A stretch of DNA of 64,000 bases from Blastocatellia bacterium. Lineage in GTDB: Bacteria; Acidobacteriota; Blastocatellia; Pyrinomonadales; Pyrinomonadaceae. Below the pieces are notes generated by a model that was not told the DNA's origin, did no database searches, and was given only the letters and a program-made list of their open reading frames with translations. The stretch lies in contig PMSM01000002.1 in NCBI GenBank assembly GCA_003168335.1, positions 124,001-188,000 on the forward strand, in the 5' to 3' direction. Every line of letters begins with the position of its first letter. Within the stretch, counting starts at the first letter, position 1. Position numbers and translations under genes: made by a program. Shown here piece by piece: positions 25,753-32,960 of the stretch.

Positions 25753-26307
25753 TCACTGTTTCAAGTAACGAAGCGCAACACACCCCGATTCAAAAATCTT
25801 TGTGTCAACAAGTTTTACTTGTAGTCTCTCCGGCAGGCTAACGCCTTCCAGCAACCGTCTCCCTTCCCCCACAACGATTGGCCCAACAACAAAACGATAT
25901 TCATCAACCAGACCAAGTTCAATGAGTTGTGAAGGAATACTTACACCCCCGACTAAAATATTTTTGCCTTCTTCTTGTTTCAATTTAAGTATTTCGTCGT
26001 GAAGGTTCGTACGAACAATTCTCGTATTTTTATCTTCAGCGCTGTCTAGTGATCGTGAGAAAACAATTTTGTTAATGGAGTCAAATGTTGAAGCAAATTC
26101 GTTCGATGCTTTTGTCATCGACTGGTTTTTTGCGACTTCAGGCCAAAAAGGGGCCATCAATTGATAGGTTTTACGCCCAAAGACGAGCAGGTCGACCTCT
26201 CGCATGAGGTGCGTAAAATATTCGTGTGTCTCGTCATCAGCAACTTGCTTGGTGTGGTCGCAGCAGCCGTCCAGGGTAATGTTGATTGCGAAGATTACAT
26301 TTCTCAT
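25753..26307 (-). CDS. Dihydrofolate-reductase-like (RibD C-terminal domain) protein
   Basis: 184 residues: INITLDGCCDH, VDLLVFGRKTYQLMAPFWPE, KNILVGGVSIPSQLIELGLVDEYRF and PIVVGEGRRLLEG are the RibD_C/DHFR-like fold, with GR-x-T and the VGG nucleotide-binding turn. Such stand-alone proteins are likely NADPH-dependent reductases of unknown substrate and are not proof of folate or riboflavin synthesis. It is followed by a second RibD-like gene in the same orientation. Confidence 0.85.
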   Translation of the reverse strand: MRNVIFAINITLDGCCDHTKQVADDETHEYFTHLMREVDLLVFGRKTYQLMAPFWPEVAKNQSMTKASNEFASTFDSINKIVFSRSLDSAEDKNTRIVRTNLHDEILKLKQEEGKNILVGGVSIPSQLIELGLVDEYRFVVGPIVVGEGRRLLEGVSLPERLQVKLVDTKIFESGCVALRYLKQ

Positions 26308-26466
26308 TTGAGTGTCCTGCCTCCGTCAATGTACCAGTGCTTACGAGAGTTTAAGGGTGGGCTGAGCGCCGGACCGTTCATCCTATAGTCGGCGTGCGCC
26401 GAAAGAATCGACAAGTTGCAAATCGTAATACTTGCGGCGAACGTGCGCCCAACACGGCGCGAATGT

Positions 26467-27066
26467 TTATTGATAAGTTCCGGTTTGGACAGCACCGGCG
26501 CGCTCGTAATTCACGAGGATGACGCCGCTCGTGCCGACAATGGTTTCCGTTACCTTGAATGCCGCCGGGATCGTGCCCCCGGCAAACAGCCGTTTTCCCT
26601 GGCCCAAAGTTATCGGATAGATCATCAGCCAGAACGTATCGACCAGATCATTCTTCATTAGCGTTTGCAGTAGATTTCCACTTCCCCAAACGTGCAGATC
26701 CGGACCCGGCTGCTGCTTGAGTTCGGCGACTTTTGCCGCAATATCCCCGTTGAGAAATACGGACGGTTGCCATGCGGAAGAAGTCATGGTGTTCGAGGCG
26801 ACGTATTTAGTGGCCGTGTTGACGTTGGGCCAAACGTCGCCATGTTGCGGCCAGAACGCTGCCCAAATGTCGAAAGTTTTGCGCCCCAGTAACAGGTCGA
26901 TCGGCATATCCAACATCTTTTTCACGGCCGCGCCGATCGCGTCGTCGTCAAAGGGCGCTGACCATCCGCCATACGCAAAGCCGTTGCTCGTATCCTCGTC
27001 CGGCCCGCCCCCTGCTTGTATGACGCCATCAAGGGTAATGTGTTCAAGTACGGTAATTTTTCTCAT
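26467..27066 (-). CDS. RibD C-terminal-domain (DHFR-like) protein, second copy
   Basis: 199 residues from the ATG at 27066, with GAAGGA 8 bases before it. [53 protein letters not shown] and [15 protein letters not shown] define the same family as the gene at 25753, but of a distinct subfamily (about 200 residues, ITLDGVxQAPG-type). Upstream of the start lies a 92-bp palindrome that probably separates it from the YCII gene at 27204. Confidence 0.85.
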   Translation of the reverse strand: MRKITVLEHITLDGVIQAGGGPDEDTSNGFAYGGWSAPFDDDAIGAAVKKMLDMPIDLLLGRKTFDIWAAFWPQHGDVWPNVNTATKYVASNTMTSSAWQPSVFLNGDIAAKVAELKQQPGPDLHVWGSGNLLQTLMKNDLVDTFWLMIYPITLGQGKRLFAGGTIPAAFKVTETIVGTSGVILVNYERAGAVQTGTYQ

Positions 27067-27088
27067 GATTTCGTTCCTTCGAGTAAGA

Positions 27089-27180
27089 ATCATCCACAGA
27101 TTACGCAGATTACACAGATTGGGAAATACGCTGATGTGCTTGCTTCTTAATCTGTGTAATCTGCGTAATCTGTGGATGAT
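27089..27180. repeat. Perfect 32-bp inverted repeat
   Basis: Arms 27089-27120 and 27149-27180 are perfect complements (ATCATCCACAGATTACGCAG... on the left) around a 28-base loop. The arm is itself built from the repeated word CAGATTAC/ACAGATT. I recall this word family as an interspersed palindrome in several bacterial genomes. It lies between two converging functions of the same strand, so it may end or protect a transcript. Confidence 0.8.
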
Positions 27181-27203
27181 CTTCCTGGCGCGCGGCGGCC
27201 AGA

Positions 27204-27731
27204 CTATTCCGTTGCTCCCTTCGGGTCCGGGTAGAAAAGAAGTTCGCGCACCTCGCCGGCCACATCGCAGGCGATGGCACCCTTCTTCGCCCACGCCAGC
27301 GCCTCGTCGATATCAGCGCATTCCAGTATCCAGAAACCGCCCATGTGCTCCTTGGTCTCGGTGTATGGCCCATCGGTGACGAGCACCGTACCATCAGGTT
27401 GCTTCCGCACCGTCTTTGCGTTGCTGGCCGGGGAAATTCCGCAAGCGAACTTCCTGGGGTCTTTGGGAAAATCGCCGGCCACATAAAAAATCGTGACGTA
27501 AGTATTAATAGCGTTGCGAAAGTTTTGAAAGAACATGACCGCCGAACTATCCACATGCCTGTAACGCCGGTCCCACTCTCTCTCCAGTTTGTTCGATAGC
27601 GAGGTAAACATATTGTGGAGCGGTTCCTGGAGTACACCGTAGTCTAACTCACCCTTTTTCTTTGAGAGTTTCTGTCTTGGCACTGTGGACAACCTTCCTG
27701 TATGAGGCTTAAACAAGCCAGATTTTACCAC
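27204..27731 (-). CDS. YCII-related domain protein with atypical N-terminus
   Basis: 175 residues. The C-terminal 90 residues ([55 protein letters not shown]) are a YCII domain. The normal start of that domain (MKYMLLIY-like) is replaced by about 80 residues without family resemblance, ending in [14 protein letters not shown]. The upstream part may be a chance extension of a domain that lost its own start, making the gene a remnant, or a real fusion. The true start is uncertain. Confidence 0.5.
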   Translation of the reverse strand: MVKSGLFKPHTGRLSTVPRQKLSKKKGELDYGVLQEPLHNMFTSLSNKLEREWDRRYRHVDSSAVMFFQNFRNAINTYVTIFYVAGDFPKDPRKFACGISPASNAKTVRKQPDGTVLVTDGPYTETKEHMGGFWILECADIDEALAWAKKGAIACDVAGEVRELLFYPDPKGATE

Positions 27732-27768
27732 TAGACGAATCTAACGGGCTTGCTATCACACAGGATCA

Positions 27769-27857
27769 GGGTCAGGCTTGCGATTTGTCTGATTCTCCAC
27801 GGATCTGGCAGAAATTGTCGATGCCTATGAGAATCGCATAGATCGCAAGCCTGACCC
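27769..27857. repeat. 16-bp inverted repeat, REP/RAYT-like
   Basis: GGGTCAGGCTTGCGAT (27769-27784) and ATCGCAAGCCTGACCC (27842-27857) are perfect complements about 57 bases apart. The GGGTCAGGCTTG / CAAGCCTGACCC ends are familiar from REP-associated tyrosine transposase (IS200-like) flanks, and I infer a remnant without its transposase. It lies just upstream of the PQQ-propeller gene. Confidence 0.55.
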
Positions 27858-27984
27858 CAAGTCCTGGGTTCGCTCCGACAATTGTCGGCGCAAGTGGATC
27901 TCACTAATCGAACGGCCCGGTCTATACCGCTAATTCTTTCCGTCCGCCCCAAATATCCGATACACTCTGTCAGGAGGTAAGCAA

Positions 27985-30813
27985 TTGGCTTCGAAGCTGG
28001 AAACAATTGTGCGAAATGCTCTATATTGTACTATCGGAGTTGTCGTACTGTCCGGAACAATCATCAGCCACAGCCGCGGGTCCGCGTCTTCGACTGCTCC
28101 GACTAGTAGACCAATATCGTCGTCGGTTTCTACGGCTGAATCCGTCGCCTATCAAATTGATCCGGCTCACTCAGGATCACAGTCCGATGCGATTACTCCA
28201 CCATTAGCCCCGCGATGGTCGAGGGATTTGAGTGGTCCGGTTTCTTATCCGCTCATTGTTAAGGGCAGGATCTTTGTCACTGTTCAGAACCCAACTTCTT
28301 ATGGAACGCAGCTCTACGCACTCGATGAGATGACGGGTACGACGTTATGGGGACCATTCAGCCTTGGGGGAACCTATTATTTCGGTGGCATAGCTTATGA
28401 GAATGGACGCGTTTTCGCCTTGAACTATGATGGTCTTTTGCGCGCCTTTGACGCTACATCCGGCAATGTGATTTGGTCAAAACAGCTTGTAGGGCAATAC
28501 GCGTTCACGTCACCACCTACAGCCCTTGGCGGTATTGTTTATACGGCAGGAGCCGGAACAGCTGGCACGATGTACGCCGTGTCCGAACAAGACGGGACGG
28601 TGTTGTGGTCGAAATTTGTAGAGAACGGAGAAAACAGTTCACCTGCGGTTACGCCAACAGGCGTGTACGTCTCATATGCGTGCGGTCAAATCTATGACTT
28701 CGATCCTCAGAGTGGAAACCAGATCTGGCACTACAATTCGGGATGCGAAGGTGGGGGCGGACGAACGCCGGTGGTTTTTAGCGGACGGTTGTATTACCGC
28801 GATTTCGTCTCACAGAACCTGATCCTTGACTCAGCCACGGGTAATAGTCTGGGCACCTTCCAGGCAAGCGTCGCGCCTGCTTTTAACGGGTCGACGGGAT
28901 ACTTTCTAAACGGAGTGACGCTTGAAGCGCACGATGTTACTTCAGGAGAGCCTCTATGGTCGTTCACTGGTGATGGCTCTCTTACTTCTGCTCCAATTAT
29001 CGATAATGGCTACATATATATAGGTTCGATGAGTGGCAATCTCTATGCCCTCGATTTGACAGGTTCGAATGTGTGGACCGGAAAGGTGGGAGCAGCCGTG
29101 CAACCACCTAATGAGAGGAACCCGGTGGTTTGTCCCGGGCTTGGGGCCGGTGACGGACTGATTGTAGTCCCAGCTTCAAACTTGCTGGTGGCATTCGAGC
29201 ACACCGACGCACCGACTCCAACGCCGACACCGACGCCCACTCCGACGCCAACTCCGACGCCGACAGCGACTCCGACGCCGACACCCACTCCAAGTTCGCT
29301 GCCGATGCCCACCCCTGGCGCTTCAGCCGTTGCTTATCAGATCGATCCGGCTCACGCCGGTGCGCAAACCGATCAGGTTACGCCGCCTCTGGTCCAACGT
29401 TGGTCTCGGGATCTCGGTACGAACGTTTCGTATCCCCTGATCGTCGGAGGCCGAATCTTCGTCACAGTAGGAAGTGACAGTTCAGTGAGGACACAACTGT
29501 ATGCGCTGGATGAAAACACCGGCGCGACCCTATGGGGGACAACACTCACCGCAGACTCTTCAAACTATCCATGGTCAGGCATCACTTATGAGAATGGACG
29601 TGTTTTCGCTTTAAGCGAGGACGGCAATATGTGGGCATTCGATGCGGCATCCGGAACTGTGCTCTGGTCAAAGTCGATTGCGACCGGTTACGCCTATGTT
29701 TTTAGCTCACCACCGACAGCTCTTGGAGGTATCGTCTACACGGCAGGGGCCGGCGATGGCGGTACTGTATTCGCAGTATCGGAGCAGAATGGCAGTGTCT
29801 TGTGGAGTAAGCCTCGAGGTGTACAAAATGGAGACTTCAGTTCGCCAGCCGTCTCATCGAATGGCGTGTATGTTAACTACGTCTGCAATCAAGCCTACGA
29901 TTTTGACCCAAAAAACGGAAATCAGATCTGGTATCACGGTGGACCATGTGAGGGAGGAGGAGGAAAAACATCCGTGCTCTTTGGCGGACGTCTATATGCG
30001 CGCGACAACGTAACTGGGAATTTGATATTGGATGCCCAAACCGGAGCAGTTCTTGGCAGTTTCTCCGCGGGTGCAGCACCAGCGTTTAATGGCTCAACAG
30101 GATTCTTTCTTTCTGGCACGACGCTAGAAGCGCGTGATGTGGTTTCAGGTGCGGTGCAGTGGTCATTTACAGGTGATGGGACTCTCAGCTCGGCACCGAT
30201 CATTGACAACGGCTATGTATACATTGGTTCTACGAGCGGGAATCTTTACGCAGTAAATGCGGCGACCGGCGTGAGCGTATGGACGGGAACTCTGGGAGCA
30301 GCAGTTAGGGCCCCAACCGAGCAAAACCTCTTTCCATTGCCGGGCCTCGGGGCGGGTGACGGATTCGTCGTCGCACCAGCTTCAACGCGGCTTGTGGTGT
30401 TCCAATCAGCGGTTAACAGCGGTACGCCCCAGCTACTATTAGATGAATCTGGTCCAGGGCTGAATCAAGCGGCGGCGCTCGATTCGGTATTGTTCACAAG
30501 AGATCCGTTCCCGGTTGTGAACGGAGCTGACGTGCTGAATTTAGGAGCCGATCGAAATACGAGAGTCATTCTGTTTGTGATGAATCTCCAACTGACGCAA
30601 GGCGAGACGGCTTCTTCGGTCGTCGTGAATCTCATCGACAGTAATAATCAAACCTACGACGTTGCCGCGGAGGATGTGCGGCTGGTGCCCAACTTCAACT
30701 TTGCTCAGGTGATCTTTAGGCTGCCCGATAATCTGGCTGTGGGCACGTGTACGATCACCGTGAAAGCGCATGGACAACTCAGCAATTCTGGCACGATAAG
30801 AATAAGGATTTAG
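27985..30813 (+). CDS. Secreted double PQQ-like beta-propeller protein with Thr-Pro linker
   Basis: 942 residues from a TTG at 27985, backed by a strong AGGAGG 7 bases upstream. An N-terminal hydrophobic signal (ALYCTIGVVVLSGTIIS) is followed by two homologous ~370-residue propellers (first about 45-400, second about 450-800). Each has YQIDPAHSG/AGxQxD, RWSRDL, SYPLIVxGRIFVTV and repeated LYALDxxTGxxLW blades of the PQQ_2 type. The linker is a (Thr-Pro)n run coded by an ACTCCGACGCCGACG-like DNA repeat near 29216-29300. The last ~130 residues form a separate Ig-like domain (TRVILFVMNLQLTQGE). It lacks a quinoprotein catalytic set that I can identify, so an adhesive or binding role is as likely as a dehydrogenase. 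Confidence 0.8.
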   Translation: MASKLETIVRNALYCTIGVVVLSGTIISHSRGSASSTAPTSRPISSSVSTAESVAYQIDPAHSGSQSDAITPPLAPRWSRDLSGPVSYPLIVKGRIFVTVQNPTSYGTQLYALDEMTGTTLWGPFSLGGTYYFGGIAYENGRVFALNYDGLLRAFDATSGNVIWSKQLVGQYAFTSPPTALGGIVYTAGAGTAGTMYAVSEQDGTVLWSKFVENGENSSPAVTPTGVYVSYACGQIYDFDPQSGNQIWHYNSGCEGGGGRTPVVFSGRLYYRDFVSQNLILDSATGNSLGTFQASVAPAFNGSTGYFLNGVTLEAHDVTSGEPLWSFTGDGSLTSAPIIDNGYIYIGSMSGNLYALDLTGSNVWTGKVGAAVQPPNERNPVVCPGLGAGDGLIVVPASNLLVAFEHTDAPTPTPTPTPTPTPTPTPTATPTPTPTPSSLPMPTPGASAVAYQIDPAHAGAQTDQVTPPLVQRWSRDLGTNVSYPLIVGGRIFVTVGSDSSVRTQLYALDENTGATLWGTTLTADSSNYPWSGITYENGRVFALSEDGNMWAFDAASGTVLWSKSIATGYAYVFSSPPTALGGIVYTAGAGDGGTVFAVSEQNGSVLWSKPRGVQNGDFSSPAVSSNGVYVNYVCNQAYDFDPKNGNQIWYHGGPCEGGGGKTSVLFGGRLYARDNVTGNLILDAQTGAVLGSFSAGAAPAFNGSTGFFLSGTTLEARDVVSGAVQWSFTGDGTLSSAPIIDNGYVYIGSTSGNLYAVNAATGVSVWTGTLGAAVRAPTEQNLFPLPGLGAGDGFVVAPASTRLVVFQSAVNSGTPQLLLDESGPGLNQAAALDSVLFTRDPFPVVNGADVLNLGADRNTRVILFVMNLQLTQGETASSVVVNLIDSNNQTYDVAAEDVRLVPNFNFAQVIFRLPDNLAVGTCTITVKAHGQLSNSGTIRIRI

Positions 30814-30936
30814 CCGCACCATCTCTAAGGCTGACGCCAGGACAGCGGTCAAGGGCATGCCCCAGACGCTTTCATCGAAGCGCGAGTTTGCTGTTTGATT
30901 CGCGCGCAGAAAACGGAGTTTTTTCTTAGCTCCAGG

Positions 30937-31111
30937 ATGGCGCGATTATGGCGCGATGTCGTGATTTTACGTAACGATACATGATTTACTTTGACGGCTG
31001 CGGATTCGGTAAATGCTGCTTCATCTTACTTGGTCCAACTTCATCAGTGCCCTTCAACAGGTCTCATAATCTGTTGGCTCGGGGTTCGAATCCCTGCGGG
31101 GGCACCAATCA
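30937..31111 (+). repeat. Second partial copy of the tRNA attachment end
   Basis: Arm repeats ATGGCGCGATT (30937) and ATGGCGCGATG (30948), then shared sequence and a 49-bp core (31063-31111) that differs from the tRNA by one base near 31078. It parallels 24867-25041 over its whole length, and both are followed by the same ~40 bases (AACTGGCGAGGGTTCTTACA). The segment 25042-31111 with YCII, RibD and propeller genes is therefore bounded like an element, but has no integrase of its own. Confidence 0.8.
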
Positions 31112-31184
31112 ACTGGCGAGGGTTCTTACATTTACATCGCGTGAGTTTTTCTTCATTGCTGAAACCCATCGACGGCGCGATTCT

Positions 31185-31484
31185 TCAAGCGGCGTTCTTG
31201 AATTGGAGTTTCGCTTGCACCCCGAGCGAGGCCAATACACGCAGCATGAGATCCGTTGAAATGTCGTGGGTGTTACGGTTCAGAATCGCGGTCACGCGAG
31301 TGCGTGACGTGTGAGCGAGCCGCGCCACGTCTGAATGGGTCAATCCCTTCTTGCCGACAACCTCGATGATCTTATCGTTCAAGTCGCTGCGGAATTCGAT
31401 CTCCATTCCGTCAGCGGGCGCCAGGCCCAACACCTTCGCGAGCTCTCTGGCATTACGAGCAACAACTGGTCTAACTTTCTTCAT
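31185..31484 (-). CDS. XRE-family antitoxin (HigA-like)
   Basis: 99 residues with a Cro/C1-type HTH: LTHSDVARLAHTSRTRVTAILNRNTHDISTDLMLRVLASLG. It overlaps the upstream toxin gene by 14 bases and follows it, the toxin-first order typical of HigBA and related pairs. The protein should bind and neutralise the toxin and repress the shared promoter. It lies just inside the third tRNA-fragment mark at 31111. Confidence 0.8.
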   Translation of the reverse strand: MKKVRPVVARNARELAKVLGLAPADGMEIEFRSDLNDKIIEVVGKKGLTHSDVARLAHTSRTRVTAILNRNTHDISTDLMLRVLASLGVQAKLQFKNAA

Positions 31485-31803
31485 CGAGCATCTCCTTGAG
31501 TCTCTTCTGCGCTAAAGCAATCTCATGCGGCGGTGTCTTCTGCGTTTTCTTTGCGAAAGCATGGAAGATCAAGACTGAATCAGCCAGCTTCGTGTAATAG
31601 AAAGCTCGATACGCGCCGGAGCGGACTCTGACGCGCAATTCCTCCACACCTGACGCAACCGAAGCGATCGGTCGCGATAACGGCATCGAGAGCTTCTCAC
31701 CCTTCTGCAAATCAAAGATGACCTTGCCGAATTCACGCCGCACGTCTTCGGGAAAGTCTCTTATGGCGTCCCGAGCCTGCGGGTGAAATACGGCAGACTT
31801 CAC
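31471..31803 (-). CDS. RelE/HigB-superfamily toxin (Gp49-like)
   Basis: 110 residues: MKSAVFHPQARDAIRDFPEDVRREFG and LRVRVRSGAYRAFYYTKLADSVLIFHAFAKKTQKTP match the phage Gp49-like/HigB toxin family, with the ...YRAFY... strand and the HAFxKKTxKTP end. Family members are ribosome-dependent mRNA nucleases. It is the first gene of the pair with the XRE antitoxin and probably stabilises the accessory region. Confidence 0.82.
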   Translation of the reverse strand: MKSAVFHPQARDAIRDFPEDVRREFGKVIFDLQKGEKLSMPLSRPIASVASGVEELRVRVRSGAYRAFYYTKLADSVLIFHAFAKKTQKTPPHEIALAQKRLKEMLDEES

Positions 31804-32243
31804 GGAGTTAGTGTCTCAGATATGGGACACCCTGTCGAGGCCCAAAAAGCGGCAAGGCTCGGGAGCAAGGATCGCCTCGAAGCGTCCAGAAGTTCTCTTG
31901 AAGGCGCGAGCAAACGTCGTGGTGAACTCTGAATTCTCTTGCCCTGTTTGACGAATCCAGTCTCGAATATTTATGCCGATTCGCTCAATGTCTTCTTTCG
32001 CCAGTACGCCGCCATGCATAGTGATGTTGCGCGATTTTTCAAGGGTTGAGAGAACCGCCTTAGACCACTCGTTCGATCATTTTTCGTGGAGACGGATTCC
32101 AGCGTTTAGCTTATTACTGTTCAAGAGTCGCGTCAGCGAGCAAGCTATAAGCCCTCCTCAATTCAGGAAAACTGCGGCTCGTGATACATGCCTTGCGCTC
32201 AAACGTTGCGCGTGCCAGAATCCATCCCTCTTAAACTCGGCAA
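31804..32243. other. Gap between toxin-antitoxin pair and Cys-rich protein
   Basis: I see no gene here that I would defend. A 67-codon minus-strand frame (31816-32019) with RIGINIRDWIRQTGQ could be a gene fragment. GCGCGATTTTTCAA at about 32029 echoes the sequence after the arm repeats near 15600, so old element ends may be present. Confidence 0.3.
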
Positions 32244-32810
32244 ATGGATCGGCGCAACTCAAGACGATTTAGAACCGTCAACACTGCGAAGCTTGCGCTC
32301 GTAGTGATGCTCGTCGTCGCATTTTTCTCCAGCATCGCACCGCTCGCTCCAGTGTCGGCCGGTTCCAGGTGCACACTGGAATGCTGTGCCGGCAGAGCAC
32401 CGCATGCCGCCGGTTCATGCATGGACGGCTCCTGTAATGCAGTTCTCTCGATTAGTCATAAGACAACAAAGGGCCGTCGAGTAACACCGGGCGAGCAGTT
32501 TTGCGGTCTTAGTCGCACGGTGGTAACGAAGAACGTGGCCCGCATGCGCGTCAATCGGGCGCCGCGGCCGGCTAAGTCTGATCCCGCATCAGCGGCAGCT
32601 TTCGTAAAGCCCTGCCAGCCCGACTGTGGCGGCATTGGTTCCGGTTTCTCCAGTTCGAATCAGCAACGCAATGCCGGAACACTGGCTCATGCTGCGGGTC
32701 CGCGGCCGCCGCCGGATAGTCTTTTCAATTTCGGGTCTCATCGCACCCAAATTCTCAACGCGCTGGGCCGGCAAGGCGCACCGCGCGGCCCGCCATTCGT
32801 TCTCTCCTGA
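32244..32810 (+). CDS. Secreted Cys-rich protein upstream of TonB receptor
   Basis: 188 residues. The signal segment LALVVMLVVAFFSSIAPLAPVSA is followed by CTLECCAGRAPHAAGSCMDGSC, a dense Cys/His cluster that could bind metal. The remainder is Arg/Pro/Ala-rich and low complexity with CQPDC. It lies 150 bases before the TonB receptor on the same strand. I do not recognise a family. A metal-binding accessory to the receptor is an inference from Cys content and position. Confidence 0.6.
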   Translation: MDRRNSRRFRTVNTAKLALVVMLVVAFFSSIAPLAPVSAGSRCTLECCAGRAPHAAGSCMDGSCNAVLSISHKTTKGRRVTPGEQFCGLSRTVVTKNVARMRVNRAPRPAKSDPASAAAFVKPCQPDCGGIGSGFSSSNQQRNAGTLAHAAGPRPPPDSLFNFGSHRTQILNALGRQGAPRGPPFVLS

Positions 32811-32960
32811 TCAGTAAGCAAAAACAGATTCGACTGAGGGCGATAAGATCACCCTTCAGTACGCGCTGAAATAACAGCGGCTGGCGAAGTCGTCTGCTGT
32901 TGCGCAATTTCCGTGCGTGGCTCGAAACTGCAGATCGGTGTGCGATTCGAACAGGGAAAA

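Noticed and set aside
29043-29312. Minus-strand Val-Gly repeat protein
   Set aside because: It is the antisense reading of the Thr-Pro linker of the propeller gene.
31816-32019. 67-codon minus-strand frame (RIGINIRDWIRQTGQ...)
   Set aside because: Possible gene fragment, but no family, no clear SD and an atypical C-terminus; not enough to list as a gene.
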